Below are positions 12,097 through 24,293 of a stretch of DNA of 64,000 bases, piece by piece. The DNA comes from Phlegmacium glaucopus. Its lineage: Eukaryota; Basidiomycota; Agaricomycetes; Agaricales; Cortinariaceae. The translations under genes were made by a program, and so were the position numbers. The stretch is taken from assembly GCA_015039465.1 (NCBI GenBank), contig MU130623.1, forward strand, positions 179,402 through 243,401. The letters run 5' to 3'. Below the pieces are notes generated by a model, which was not told where the DNA came from, made no database searches, and saw only the letters and a list, made by a program, of their open reading frames with translations. How positions within the stretch are numbered: position 1 is the first letter of the stretch; every line of letters starts with the position of its first letter.

Positions 12097-15000
12097 ATGG
12101 CATGGTGGCCTGCAAACCTTTTGACAGTGATCACGTTCTTTACCTTTGTTCTTGCCAGTAACAACATCATGGATCCGGGAACTGGAACAACCGATGAGCC
12201 TTTCTGGATGGAGAGGATTAAACATCAGGGGGTGTCTCCATACAATCCAAACGCACCAGCCTACAAGGTGTTCAGAAATGTCAAGGTAGAGTAGTAGGCC
12301 ATCTACGTTTTAAGAAAACTCCATCAAACAATTCATTAGGATTATGGCGCGGTTGGTGATGGGGTTCATGATGACACTGCTGCTATCAAGTGATTCTTCG
12401 TCCTTATATCGCGTGTTTTCTCATCTTTAACTGATGTCATTACCTCCAGTTACGCAATAAGTGATCAAGGTAGATGTGGGGGAGGTGTTTGCCGTTCGTC
12501 AACGTGAGTTTCTTCTCTCCAAAAATGAAGCTGTGATAGAAAAACTCATTCTCGTCCAAGTGTGTCTCCCGCTGTCGTATATTTTCCGAAAGGGCATGCC
12601 ACTTTGCTTCAATCAGTCGCTTGACATCCATTGACTTCTTTGCACTGGCAGAACCTACCTCGTTTCTGCACCGATCGTTGCTTATTACTACACCCAGCTA
12701 ATCGGCGACGCAAAGACACCTCCAACTCTACTGGCAAGCCCTAAGTTTGATGGTATTGCAGTGGTTGGTGCGTCTTTATATTCACCACCATCAACTTGCA
12801 ACTTCTCTAAAAACACGCACTCCGTAGATGCCGATCCATACATCTGGGGAGGAGGTGGTGCTCAATTTTACGATAACACCAACAATTTGTACGTCTCTTT
12901 TTTTTTAGGAAAAGTATTTGGTGACCTTTACCACTCAAATTTTCTTTTTTCAGCTTCCGGTCAGTGAGGAACTTTATAATCGACGTCAGACAGTAGGTAA
13001 CTTTTTCCCAAATTTTACGAAACTACTTGTTTATTTTGCAATGATTGATAGGGTTCCACCAGAGAAGCCCCAAGGAACGGGCATTCATTGGCAGGTCGCT
13101 CAATCAACATCCCTAATCAATATCGTTTTTGAAATGTCGACTGCTGCAAATACCTCCCATCAAGGTATGTACATCTTTTTTGGGTATGCATGAAGCTGTT
13201 TCAGCCGTGATTCCTAGGTATTTTTATGGAAAATGGAAGGTAGGTGTGGCTTCCAACTTTTCTACTTTGAACTCACCAATTCGTTCGACAGTGGTGGATA
13301 TATGGGTGATCTCGTCTTCAATGGAGGTACGTGGGTGGGTCTCTAAGCCTTTGAAATAATTCTTAGATATGGGGTCTCTTAGGAAAGTATGGCATTTTTG
13401 GTGGAAACCAACAGTCAGTCGTACGCTTGCTAGTGATTTTTTCCTAGTTCAAATGATATCATCAAAGGTTCACCGTCCGAAACATTACCGTCAATGATGC
13501 TCAGGTTGGGGTCCACAGCGCTTGGAATTGGGGTAAACGGATCTTGTTGCTTTCTTCCTTACAACGCTGCATACTGATTTATATCAAGGCTGGACATATC
13601 AACGTGTCAAGTTTAACAATTGCTCGGTATGGTGGTGTTGCTAATGCCGTGGTATTCTCAAATTGATCGCCAATTTCAGGTCGGCTTCGATATTGTGACT
13701 GGTGGCTTGACTTCGGCAACCCAGGTAACACACGTCACTTCTGTTGATCCTTTCCAACCCTCACTAAAAAATACCACGAATAGACCACTGGTGCGCAAGC
13801 CATCATCGATGCTGTTGTTAAGGATACCCCCATTTTCATTCAAACCTCACAACCCAGCAACGGATCGCTCGCTGGCTCCCTTGTAATCAACAATGCTAGG
13901 CTTATCAATGTTCCTGTTGCGGTTGGGGTTGTCAATGGTACGGTGGTTCTCGCTGGAGGAACGATGACTATTGCCTCCTGGGCACAAGGGAATGTTTATC
14001 TTGGTTCTAATCCGAACGGCCAGTTTGTTCAGGGGGATATACCAGCGCCCATCAAGGCACAATCTCTCCTGGACAACTCTGGACGTATTGTTGGTCGAGC
14101 TCACCCACAGTATGCGGATCGCGATGTTACCGAATTTGTCAGTGTGAGGGACCATGGTGCCACAGGTGACGGAGTTACGGACGATACAGATGCTCTCAAA
14201 GCCATCTTCAAAGAGGCGTGTAAAATTTTCCCTTGTGCAAAAGAAAACAAATCGGCTAAAAATCAATCCATCGACAGTTCTCTGGCTCCAAAATTATCTA
14301 CTTTGACGCTGGCACTTATATTGTGACCTCCACTGTTACGATTCCTGCCGGCACCCAGATGGTCGGGGAGGCTTGGTCCGTCCTCTCGGGCAGAGGGCCA
14401 GCCTTCCAGGATCAAGATAACCCCCAAGTGGTCTTTAAAGTTGGAGAAGAAGGATCTCAAGGCATTCTCGAGATAACAGACATCGTGTTCTCGATCGTTG
14501 GGCCTGGTGACTTTTAGTCATGTTTATCAAGATTATAAAGTTGACTTACGAATGCTTCGTTTGCCAGCTGCTGGTGCGATTATCCTTGAGTGGAACGTCA
14601 GGGAACCAGATGATGTGCAAGCAGGCGCGGGAATGTGGGATTCCCACATCAGGTATGCATTCATAAACAATTTCGTGGGCTCATTGATCTCACTCTCCAT
14701 TCTGATTCATATTTAAGATTGGGCGGGAGTAAGCTATTCCCTCGTATCCCTTATCGCTAGCTCATCGTGACATTGGTATAGGTGCCGGAACAAATCTTAA
14801 CAGTTCGAACTGTGCTACCAACGCGACTGGCTCATATGATCCTTGTTTCGCAGCCTTTTTGAGTCTTCATCTTACTCCATTCGCTACGGGATACTTCGAG
14901 GTTAGTTCTGTTAGCTTCAACAACGCAAGACTTTTATAAGTGCGACAATTTCTTAGGGTACTTGGATCTGGCTTGCGGACCATGACTTGGATATTCCTGG

Positions 15001-15808
15001 GCAAAAACAAATATCTATCTATGCTGGACGCGGCGTCCTCTCAGAATCTCTCGGACCGGTATGGATGATTGGCGCTGGTACGTCGCAAATCCTTTCTTAT
15101 CTACTGCTTCTTACTTTCTTCCTGCCTGGCGGACCGACAGCCTGTATGTGTATCTTTTTTTGATTTTTTTGATGACCTAGTTCTCATAATTAACAAAAGC
15201 TGAGCACCATGTGCTGTACCAATATCGTCTGGTGAATGCGGCCAACCACTACATGGGTCTGATTCAGACTGAAAGCGTTAGTCACCACATTTTATACATA
15301 TAACGTATGATTTTGAATGATTATTGTGATCTCAGCCTTATTTTCAACCCAAACCTTCCCCTCCGGCGCCTTTCAGCATCGAACCGACCTTCAATGATCC
15401 CTCGTTTTATCGAAGAAATCCATCGTCGTGGGCGTTGAGCATCACCAACTCTGATAAGATCTTCATTTTCGGTACTTGTCCCCCATTTACATTGAATTTC
15501 GTCTGTTTTTCAAACAACTTTTTCCCTTAGGTGCCGGCCTATACAGCTTTTTCATCGTACGTATAAGCATCATTACAGTTATGATCACTAAATGTTCCGT
15601 TTTGCAGAATTATGCTCAGGATTGTGACGGTACAAGGGACTGTCAAGCCCAGATCGCAAACGTTGACTGGTTATCTGATGTCAACATCTACAGTCTATCG
15701 ACGGTTTCAGCCATGTACCAACTCAGCATTGATCAAGTTGGAATCATTAACCAAGCGGATAATATTAACGGCTTTGCCTCTACTGTAACATCTTGGAGCA
15801 GATGGTAA
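12097..15808 (+). CDS. Secreted GH55 beta-1,3-glucanase (glucan 1,3-beta-glucosidase family)
   Basis: About 25 short exons splice into one open frame of roughly 770 residues, ending TSWSRW and TAA at 15806-15808. The start at 12097 gives a signal peptide (MAWWPANLLTVITFFTFVLA). Two pectate-lyase-3-type beta-helix halves follow, each opening with the family signature: DYGAVGDGVHDDTAAI, and about 370 residues later DHGATGDGVTDDTDALKAI. Family motifs include FWME near the mature N-terminus, YFPKGTYLVS, ADPYIWGGGGAQFYDNTNN, FDAGTYIVTSTVTIPAGT, WIWLADHDLD and HHVLYQYRLVNA. Family role: secreted exo-acting hydrolysis of beta-1,3-glucans of fungal walls or plant callose. Two introns appear to be GC-AG (12594-12651 and 14216-14277; donors GCATGC and GCGTGT), and a 3-nt microexon is likely at 15141-15143. 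No frameshift or stop remains in the spliced frame, so the gene appears functional. Confidence 0.93.
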
Positions 15809-16196
15809 CAATCCTTTGGTTACTTTATACTTTAGTGGACAGAACACAGTTTATTTATGATGATTTCTATTCAATCCTGTCACTCTTTTGTTTAAATCCT
15901 GTCACTCTTTGTTTAAATTATACACACAAACCTTTGTTGAATTAATTAATAATAATATACTACTAGTTGCACTTTTATCCACCAGAAGTATAGATGTTTG
16001 TCAGGGTTACAATAACAACTGTCAACGATTCCCATAAATAGGGCTTTACGTTGCTTTGTCAGCTTAATTTTACGGTGATAAGCCGAGCAGGCTATGCCTA
16101 AAAATGGTATTATCCGAGGTAACTTGCCAAAACAAAACAAAACAGCACCCTGTCAAGGTTCTGACAAGTCTACAATCACTGGTTGACCGATCTTCA
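15809..16196. other. Intergenic between two + strand genes
   Basis: AT-rich sequence with the short direct repeat CCTGTCACTCTTTGTTTAAA (one copy has an extra T) near 15878-15918. It should hold the 3' UTR of the glucanase and the promoter of the next gene. Nothing else is seen. Confidence 0.4.
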
Positions 16197-16733
16197 ATGG
16201 CGCCCGATAATATCCCTGATTTACCAGATGCGACTCATCCTCTAGATACGGAAGAACTTCAATCAGGTCTTCTCTACGCCGTTTTAACCTACAGAGGCGA
16301 GCTCGCCTCATGGAATTGGGCCTTCTTCGTTGCCAATCCTGCTGTAACCCCCATCGGAACCTCAGGAACCATATTCCACGTCGTCGACAATGATTCAGTA
16401 GGAGAATGGAAATTCGAGGTCGAATCAAGAGATATCATCTCATGGCCTCTCGTCGTTGCCATTCTCCGACTTGCGGATGTTGGTTTCTTGGGAGGGTACG
16501 ATGATGTAGTAGGAGCGGACAGTTTAATGCCCATGTTCAAAGAAGTAGCCATTCCTACTACGAGATCGACGGATTTCAGCTCGAGGGCGTGGTTTCTAGA
16601 GGCAATATGTGTGTTGCATGATTGTGGCGTCGTTCAATGTGATGATGTATGGTTGTTAGAGAGAGAGATACGGAGGTGTGCGTTCACAGCGATGGACAAG
16701 TATCTAGAAAATAAAGGTCATAAATGTTTTTGA
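16197..16733 (+). CDS. Conserved basidiomycete protein of unknown function, 178 aa
   Basis: An intronless frame; I choose the ATG at 16197 because the upstream part of the open frame lacks its own ATG-led conserved sequence. The protein is soluble, with no signal peptide or membrane segment, and has a compact domain: LLYAVLTYRGELASWNW, FFVANPAVTPIGTSGT, FHVVDND, WKFEVESRDI, LAFTAMDKYLE-like C-terminus (actual CAFTAMDKYLENKG). I recognise the pattern as a small protein recurrent in Agaricomycete genomes but know no function. It lies between the glucanase gene and a convergent minus-strand gene. Codon use and intactness suggest a cellular gene rather than mobile DNA. Confidence 0.75.
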   Translation: MAPDNIPDLPDATHPLDTEELQSGLLYAVLTYRGELASWNWAFFVANPAVTPIGTSGTIFHVVDNDSVGEWKFEVESRDIISWPLVVAILRLADVGFLGGYDDVVGADSLMPMFKEVAIPTTRSTDFSSRAWFLEAICVLHDCGVVQCDDVWLLEREIRRCAFTAMDKYLENKGHKCF

Positions 16734-17693
16734 TATTTTTTTTATCATCCTCAATTTGAACTATGCCCTGACAACTGTTAGCTAGGCTGGACGGCATATA
16801 GTTCGGGGCGTTGTCTTTGAGTGGAGGGGGGTGTATAACAGAGGTCCGAAATCTTCTTTTCGGTGAGTGTCTATTCATTAATTTGAAGCTTGGATCTCTG
16901 TTTCGAATGCTTATCAGAGATATATGAAAAAGTGACGATTATCAGGTCGTCACACGACACCTCCCGCGGATACACGTCTCGTCAGTCGAACTTGGCAAAA
17001 GGTCATTGCAAATTTGGATCTTCTGAATTCCATATAATATGCCCTGCCCTGCACGCCAACTCGAGTCGAGATTTCATTTTTATTTTGGGTTTGAAAGATC
17101 TTTATACCATGCTTTTTTGGGTTTTTTTTTTCCTTTCATAATATTAGTAACTACTAGTAAGCACAATCAGTCATTTATTGACCTTTGGACTAGGCAATAT
17201 ATATACGAGATACATTACAACATAGTTTTATGTAGAATCTGACGACTATATCTGGACTGTATTATAATTATCAAATTTACTTGAGAAAGAAGGACTATTT
17301 GCAGGCAATGCAATTGATCGTTTATCCTTTCACCAACTGTCCACGATTCACGGCTACGCATACTCCTGGCCAGAATTCTATCTATCTATAATAAAAGTGC
17401 ATGGCCAATTAAGTGAAACGATGCTTTTGTATAATAATATAAAAAAAACGATTGTAAAGAAGCCCTAGGGCATGTACGTATACTATGGGGAACAGGCGAT
17501 GTAGGGAGGGAGTATTATCGTACATTAAACCAGCAAAAGAAGGCCCGGGGTAAAGAAAGACACTAGCAAATGAGTAACACACATAATATAAAGTAACAAG
17601 GGGCTAGGTTATACATACGTAAACCATTGATTGTCCGAAAAGTACTTGAAAAGGGGGAATACAACTAAACCACAAACGCAACGTGGAAAGGGG
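16734..17693. other. Convergent intergenic region, no gene seen
   Basis: Lies between a + strand gene and a - strand gene, so it should contain both 3' ends. It is AT-rich with poly-T and poly-A runs. Short ORFs here have no recognisable content. Confidence 0.4.
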
Positions 17694-18474
17694 TCACAGA
17701 AGACGTTCCCTAATCCCAACAGCCTTGATCCAAATTTCGCTTGGTCGACTATAAAAAAAAAACAAGAATGAGCACCCGCAGTAGACAGAAGAATCACGCT
17801 ATACCAAACTCACCTCTTTTCTCTCAAAATGCGGAAGACCTTCTTATTCTCGATCTGGGATTGGTTGATCGGATGATTTAGCCCTTTATATTTTGGAGGA
17901 AATGCGCCTGGTCCACATCGCTCTTGAAGATCCGCAAGAGCCTCGTTGGTGCCTTCGGTCTCTACGATGATCGTCCCATACCATCCCGAATCAACGAAGA
18001 GATTGTCCGTATCAGGTATTGGTATACGTGGAACTAGTACCTGGGTCCTGCCTCCTTGATAAGTATATCCTGCAGGTCCTCCTCTAGGCGCTCTGATTAC
18101 GAAATAAGAACGATGAACCCATCTGACGACGTTATGATATGCTCCCTGAGGACTGTATCAAAAAATCAGCAACCTTGGAACGACAACCAGGTAGAACAGG
18201 GCTTACGTTTCCGTTCGCACTCGATCTTGCAGCAATTGTAAATTCATGGCGATCTCTTCACCCCAGGGACTAATGTCCACATGAACGACGGGATTGCTGA
18301 CGATAGGCCCCGTGCGTATCACTCGATGGAAATAAGAAGGTGGAAAAGCCAGAGCAGGCATATACTTTGGAAGATCGCCAATAGATGAGTACGTGTAATC
18401 CAAGTCCTGTAACAACCAAAAGAAAAAGAGTGAGATCTCAATCAAAACCAACCAACAATGACGTGGCACAGGAG

Positions 18475-18506
<32 letters not shown>

Positions 18507-21500
18507 CAAGAGTAAGGTAAAAAAGAATGTTTAGACTTACGATGAGATAACTGCCATCCCACACTAATCTGCCCACGTTCCCTTCATCTCCAACAGCAAC
18601 ATCCCACACGACATCTCCGAATCGCATCAAATGCGCTATGCCCGCTCGTTTACATTCCGCTTCACAAGCCAAGACACTTTTATCCGAAAGCCAATCACCT
18701 TCAGGAGAAGGCACAAAGACACGCAAAAGTGGTGCGCGACGAAGTCGGAACAACGGTGAACGGAAAGTTAGGCTAGTTTGTGATGAATTTTGCTGGATAG
18801 TGGCCGGACCACCACCATGTCCATTATGAGACATTGAATACGAATGAGAATGAGAATAACTGGAAGTAGTCGGTGATGGTGCTCGGCTCGAGACGCGCGA
18901 TTGGGACATTCGCGCTAGTGATGGAGAACTGAAATTGGGTGGTTTCGTAGCTATAGCAAGTCCTCGGGATTGTTGAGCCAAAAACGCTTCTTTCTCTGCT
19001 TGAGCACGAAGACGAAGTACAACGCGAGTATATGCGCGAGTTGATGCAGTGAGACTCCGAACAGTATCGAGTAACGATGGATCCCGATGATTGGGATGCA
19101 CAGTGAGAGAATGTACATACATCCCCGCAACGCGAGCGTATTCATGAGTGGGAGTTGATACACCTCTCATGTAATCGGTAAGATCCTGAGACAATCTTCA
19201 GAAAACATTCAAAGAACAATAACCTTGTCTACGCACCTGGAGTGACAAGGATAAAGGGTCTACATCATCCCAGAGCCACCTCGAATACCCAACCGTCTTC
19301 AAAAACCTTTCCAGGACCGTTTCCCGCAACGCCGGAGTTCGAACGAGGAGTATCCTTATTTCCTTTGTTAAGCTCGAAAGGACACACCAATCATAGAACG
19401 AAAAGAAGCTCAAGAGTGACGATAGCAGTTGCGGATCTGATAGGAACTGAGCCATTGTGTACCGGGGAACATGTTCTGGTTCATCTGCTGCCTCATCTGC
19501 TGCCTCATCCTCGCCATCTACCGGGACCACAGATGGCGCTGGTGTAGACGTCGGTTCAGTTTGACCATCATCTTCAGTTTGACAATCATCGTCAGATTGT
19601 TTCTTCGTCTCGGGAGAAACAGGGCTAGGTGGTGCCACAATTTCAACCACCGCCGACGCCTTCTCCGACTCTTCAACATTTACAGTAGTAGCAACACTCT
19701 TCGTCTCTTCTTCTCGAGAGCCATCTTCCAGACTACCTTGAGAAGAGATAGAAGGGCCTTTGGAAGACTGTTGGTTCCGATGCTTCTTTCCATTACTCTC
19801 CTCTTTTTCCTTGAGCGAGTTTGACGGTTTCAATAACCTCACTCCTTCCACCCTCGCAAACGGATCATCATCCAGAGGAATCCCAGCGTTCGAAATCGTG
19901 TCTCCATCTAATTGAATTGCAGGTTCCAGGGGTGTACCAGGCGGCATTGGTGAGCCAAATAACGGTTTATGTAAGGAAGCAACAGGAGTTGTTGGACGTG
20001 ATTTCGTGAGTGTTCGAACGCTGCCATTTGTACCCCGGTGATAAGACTCAGGAGTGCTGGGTAGAGTGACGGTGGAACCATTCGGATGATGATGATGTAT
20101 TGAGCCAGCATCGGCTGTTCTAGATTTACTCAACTTCTTAGTACGGGACGGTGTCTGAGGAATTTGTTGTGCCTGGGGAGCCTCATCTTGTCTATGAAGG
20201 GACCTGGGTGCGTTCGAACGTACGCTACGCGAAGCGCTATGGGAGGGTGGAGTAGGTGGTAGTTGTTCAAGGATATGTTTAGGGGTGGAAGGAGCTGGTG
20301 GGTGTGGGTGTGGGTGTGGGTGTGGGTGTGGGTGTAAAGAGCTGGAGAACCCTGCCTTAACGGGATCGCTTCCGTTCGTATATGCGCTCGATTCTGGCGC
20401 CGACGGCTGATACTGGGGCTGGGATTGGTGAACATGCATTGTTGATTGTGAGGGTCGTTTCCTGACAACGGGTTGTGGAGGTGGCTGAAAAGCCGTACTC
20501 AGTTGTTCCAATTGGTCTTCCTGAGCAGCCATAGCAGCGAATATACGAGGTTTGCCTTTCATGGGTACTGTAGGACCTTGTAAATTGATAGATTTGGGTG
20601 AAGATCCAGTATACTGAGCAGGCTGTTGAAGATCCTGGAAAGACGGGCGCTGCATTCTATTCGATGGAACCTCACCAGGTGGCAGAGGGGGAGAATTGGA
20701 ACGATCATGCATCTGAGGTTGATTCGCAGGATTGTTGTTGTACAAAGAAGTCCTGACACGAGGTGGATAGAAGTCCTTGATCGATGCATGGCTGGTTGTG
20801 ACGCCCATTGGCAGACTTTCTTGACTGGGACCTAGTATACGATTTGAAGGTCGAGGTGTAATCGACTGGCTATCAGAGTACGTCCTCTGCAAGAACACAA
20901 CATATAAGGAGAGTTGATGATGTCATTAGATTTAAACTCACCGATCGCGGAACGTTAGAAGCAGGCACATGATCATTATGGTTTACAGTAGGATTCTGAT
21001 CTTCTTGGCTCAATTGCTTTACAAGGGATAGTATAAGTCAATCAATGCCAAAAGGTAGATGGAGATAGAAACAAGAAAGAACGATCATATATATGGACAC
21101 GTGGAAAAAGCAGTCCAAACCTGAAAAGAGTGCAAGAGATTTTCACGGAGGAGCGGAATCTGAGCGTGAAAAGGATGATTAACCTCGCGAGAGAGAGATT
21201 CAGAAAAGAGCTCTCATCGAGGTTAGAATAAAAATAATCAAACTTACTCACTTGAAACAATAATGCAACCTCAGGAGGTAACTCCACACAGTCCGACATG
21301 GGAGTCCCATATGTATCGTCCACACTTGACACCATGCTCGTTCGACTCGATGGAGCCCCTATTATCGACATATTAGCAGTGACAGTGGCAGTTTGCAGAT
21401 CCTGATTTGCCATAGAAGTTTGAAAAAGATGGGGCGTCTGGGTTTGGGTGGTCGTAGGAGGGATCTGGCGGCCAAAAGATGCTGGAGGACTTTGGTGCAT

Positions 21501-22330
21501 CTTGCGGTTCGCGATTGGCGGAAGGATTTGGGGTCCTATTTTCGTATTGGCAAGCGATGAATTACGTTTGGGAGGTGAGATAACGGTATTGTTGTTACTG
21601 GTTGGCGGCCGCGAGGCATGGTTGGAAATGAAGGCATCGTTTGATTGACCCGAGTAGAAGGATTGTGATGAGGCTGGTCGTGAAATTTGTTTGCTTTCTC
21701 TATTCCCAGCGTCGTCCAAGGAGGCGTGTGGCCGTCCCTGTGGTTGATTTTGAAAAGCAGACGGTGGAATACGACTCTGCTTCGTCCCTAGCATGGATGA
21801 TTGGGTCGGAATTGATCCGCTCGGATCATCAACACTAGAGGGAGATGGGAATGGTGAAGGAAGAGGCTTGTTGATTATTGGCGCATGAAAAGTGGGCACT
21901 AATGGGGGTTGTTCCGAATGTACAGGCTGGATTGAAGGAAGAGTTTTATGTACTCCTTGGTTCTGGGCTGGAAGAATCCTGTAAATCCCCTTGCTAACAG
22001 GTAATAGTTTCGATCTAACTAGTACTTACTTGTTCTTCTCTTTGCCGCATCCAAGTCCCGCGTGGGTGCAGCAGCAGCGTGACCATAACCAGAACCATTC
22101 ACTCTATGTGGCAGTTCCTTCCTGGCGGTACTGGAAAGAACCATAGGAGACGAGACTATTCGTTGAGTCGCTGGTAGCCCAGCAGAACTCTTGGCCGATG
22201 TCGCGAACCGAGCAAACAATGGCAATGGCAATGGTGGGTGTGGAGCCGCAGCCACCAAGGGGATTGGTGTAGACGGAACAGGCTTCAGTATCCTATCCTC
22301 GGTCTTTCTTTTGCGAAGGAAAGCAGCCAT
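17694..22330 (-). CDS. Large conserved Ser/Pro-rich basidiomycete protein with possible F-box-like segment
   Basis: Eight exons fit in frame: 22330-22030, 21967-21252, 21016-20942, 20886-19237, 19185-18541, 18406-18207, 18152-17814, 17748-17694, giving about 1,326 residues and a stop at 17694-17696. The first two thirds are disordered and rich in Ser, Pro, Gln and Thr, with a His-Pro dipeptide run encoded by a GGGTGT hexamer array (about 20298-20334). From about residue 850 the sequence becomes ordered: FLSDPQLLSSLLSFFSFYDW, then CVLSSLTKEIRILLV, similar in style to an F-box or other helical adaptor. The C-terminal 400 residues are compact (VFVPSPEGDWLS, VVWDVAVGDEGN, LVWDGSYLIDLDYTYS, VVRWVHRSYFVIRAPRG, WYGTIIVETEGT). 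Function is unknown. The intron before exon 3 (about 235 nt) is longer than the others, so a small exon could be missing there. Confidence 0.78.
20294..20336. repeat. GGGTGT hexamer microsatellite inside a coding exon
   Basis: About six copies of the GGGTGT unit, read on the coding minus strand as alternating His and Pro codons. The array stays in frame at any copy number, so length variation would change only the run length. Confidence 0.85.
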
Positions 22331-22658
22331 CGCTGTTACAATGTGGTGCTAGTAAAAGATGGAAGGTTGAAAGCTTGAAGCGAAGAACAAACACGAGGGG
22401 GATGCTCACTGTTTAGATGCTTGTAATTGTTTTGAGTGTTGTGCCTGATTGTTCTTCGCTTCTAGAGTCATTCAACCTTGTTGTTGCCGTAGCAAAATAA
22501 AAGCGTTCAAAAGCCAATAAGTAAGTATATGTTATGTAGTTGAACGTTGGTCGCCAATGTCAACGGGATGAGTCGGGCGTTGTGTCACACACCCGTGGTA
22601 ACCACGTTCCGAAATTTGCAATCTAGGAGCACAATTATATATTCCCATCTGGTACATA
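22331..22658. other. Upstream region of the large minus-strand gene
   Basis: No ORF with recognisable content. Probably the promoter and 5' UTR of the gene starting at 22330. The MITE target-site duplication begins immediately to the right. Confidence 0.35.
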
Positions 22659-22859
22659 ATAGCTGTAGGACCCCGGGCAATAGCAGAAAAGGCCGTATCC
22701 CGAAATTGGGGTTTGTGTCCGGACAAAAAATAAGTTCCCAGGCTCGATGACCTCGGATTTGAACATCCCGCTTCAAGAAGGGTGTTTTTTTTTACCCAAA
22801 ATTTGTCCAATCCTGTCCGGATTGAGGGATCTGGCTATTGCCCGGGGTCCTATAGCTGT
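22659..22859. mobile_element. 185-bp MITE with 18-bp perfect TIRs and 8-bp target duplication
   Basis: The element is 22667-22851. Both ends start AGGACCCCGGGCAATAGC, identical over 18 bp and inverted. The 8-bp repeat ATAGCTGT flanks it directly at 22659-22666 and 22852-22859. GTCCGGA motifs and poly-T/poly-A runs lie inside both ends, with no coding capacity. The first seven bases of its TIR (AGGACCC) and the target duplication length match the 6.9-kb transposon at 4366-11253, suggesting a non-autonomous member of the same or a related family. Confidence 0.9.
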
Positions 22860-23349
22860 TCGCTTTCGAAACGTTAAGAACCCTGGTCCAAAAACTAATG
22901 TTTAGACAGGTTTTATTTTTACATAACCTGTTCAAACCATCATACCGACATTTGGCAAGAAAACTCACCGTCTCTTCTCTCACGACCTCGAGCTCCAAGC
23001 CCCACGGACTCGGACTACACAACTGGAGAAATGACCAAACAATGTTTACAACATAATAACAACTGGGAATGGTGAATGCGAGGCCTTTAACGTCATTGTA
23101 TACGTGAACCGTGCGATATCGCCCATTGAGCGCTGTCTGTCCATCGAAATCATCGGCTTTACTCAACTCCGATCCGGATCGAATTATACTATTAATGTAC
23201 ATCCTTATAGAAGAAATAATATATGTAGTCAAACCATCTAAAATGTTACTTATTTATTACTGATTGCCAGGAAACGTCCAAACTGGACAGCAAGGAACCA
23301 GGATCGTAGGATTCAATATTCAGTATTTGTACTCAGGGCTCAGTCAGGC
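22860..23349 (-). other. Intergenic with an uncharacterised open frame
   Basis: A minus-strand frame starting at 23232 is open for about 146 codons and runs into the MITE. It has no signal peptide or motif that I recognise. It may be a chance frame or the decayed end of a gene interrupted by the MITE. Confidence 0.25.
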
Positions 23350-24293
23350 TCAGTCACAGTCGAAGTAGTTCCCAGGGATAACTGCGGGACAGCCATCTGT
23401 ATCTAAAAAAAGACGAGTGAGATATATATATATAAAGAGCCTTTGTATTAGGAAAACAAAAAAAGAAAGAACTTATACCATTGCTAGTAATACAATCATC
23501 AGGATCATTGCAGCATCGAATACAAGCACGAGATCCAGCGGGTTCCAATAGTTCCACATAGTGCTTGTACCTAATTCAATGAACTCCAAATCAGAAAAAT
23601 CACCGCTATCCTTAGCACAATGATGCTACGTACCCGGTACAAACACTACCAGCAGGATTTCCATGACCATCCTGTCCACCGCTCGAATCATATTGACCTC
23701 CAGCGTCATCAAGGTTAATCCTATCCAACGATTCTGGATTGATACATCCCGTAACTGATTCCCATCAGCCATGGCCATACTAAAAAACATCAAGAGGGGA
23801 AAAACATACGCTGAACATATCGTCCACCATTCAGTCCTTGCCCGGTGATATAATCCACATCCCGCCAAAAATCTGGAGAGAACTCGCCTTGCAGATCCGA
23901 ATATTTAGCGTCAGCAGAGCAATAACTAGTCATTCCTCCGGGGGTTTCACTATCGCCTACATCGGTATGGGCTTCTCTATTGTTTTTTTAACAGAAAACA
24001 AAGCTTGGTGAATATCGCCCGAAAACTTAGATTGGAACTAGGCGATGGTGAAACTTCAATTCACCTAGGTACGATCATACTATTATTTTTTCAGATGCTT
24101 CTTTAGCTTGATATCATGAAGCTAAGCGGAACGGAAAAACATACCAATAATTTTGAGGTCCGTTGATAACGACGGTGTTGTCGGGAGCCGCACGCCGGGC
24201 GAGTCCACTGGCATGTCGCGATGGAAGGACAAAAGCAAATGAACCCGCCATTGCTGAAAATTGAAGGGAGAGAATTATGATCAGGGTATACAT
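23350..24293 (-). CDS. Small secreted cysteine-containing protein, conserved in basidiomycetes
   Basis: The start at 24293 gives a signal peptide (MYTLIIILSLQFSAMAGSFA). Later exons read GGMTSYCSADAKYSDLQGEF, then after an intron with acceptor AATCAG the run LTGCINPESLDRINLDD, AGGQYDSSGGQDGHGNPAGS, VCTG, then HYVELLEPAGSRACIRCCND, and finally TDGCPAVIPGNYFDCD with the stop at 23350-23352. I recognise this Cys-rich pattern (GGQYDSSGG, ACIRCC, PAVIPGNYF) from secreted basidiomycete proteins of unknown function. The first intron is uncertain: joining the obvious donor after ...GPQNY to the obvious acceptor at about 23980 creates a TGA, so either another exon boundary is used or this copy is damaged. 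Confidence 0.7.
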
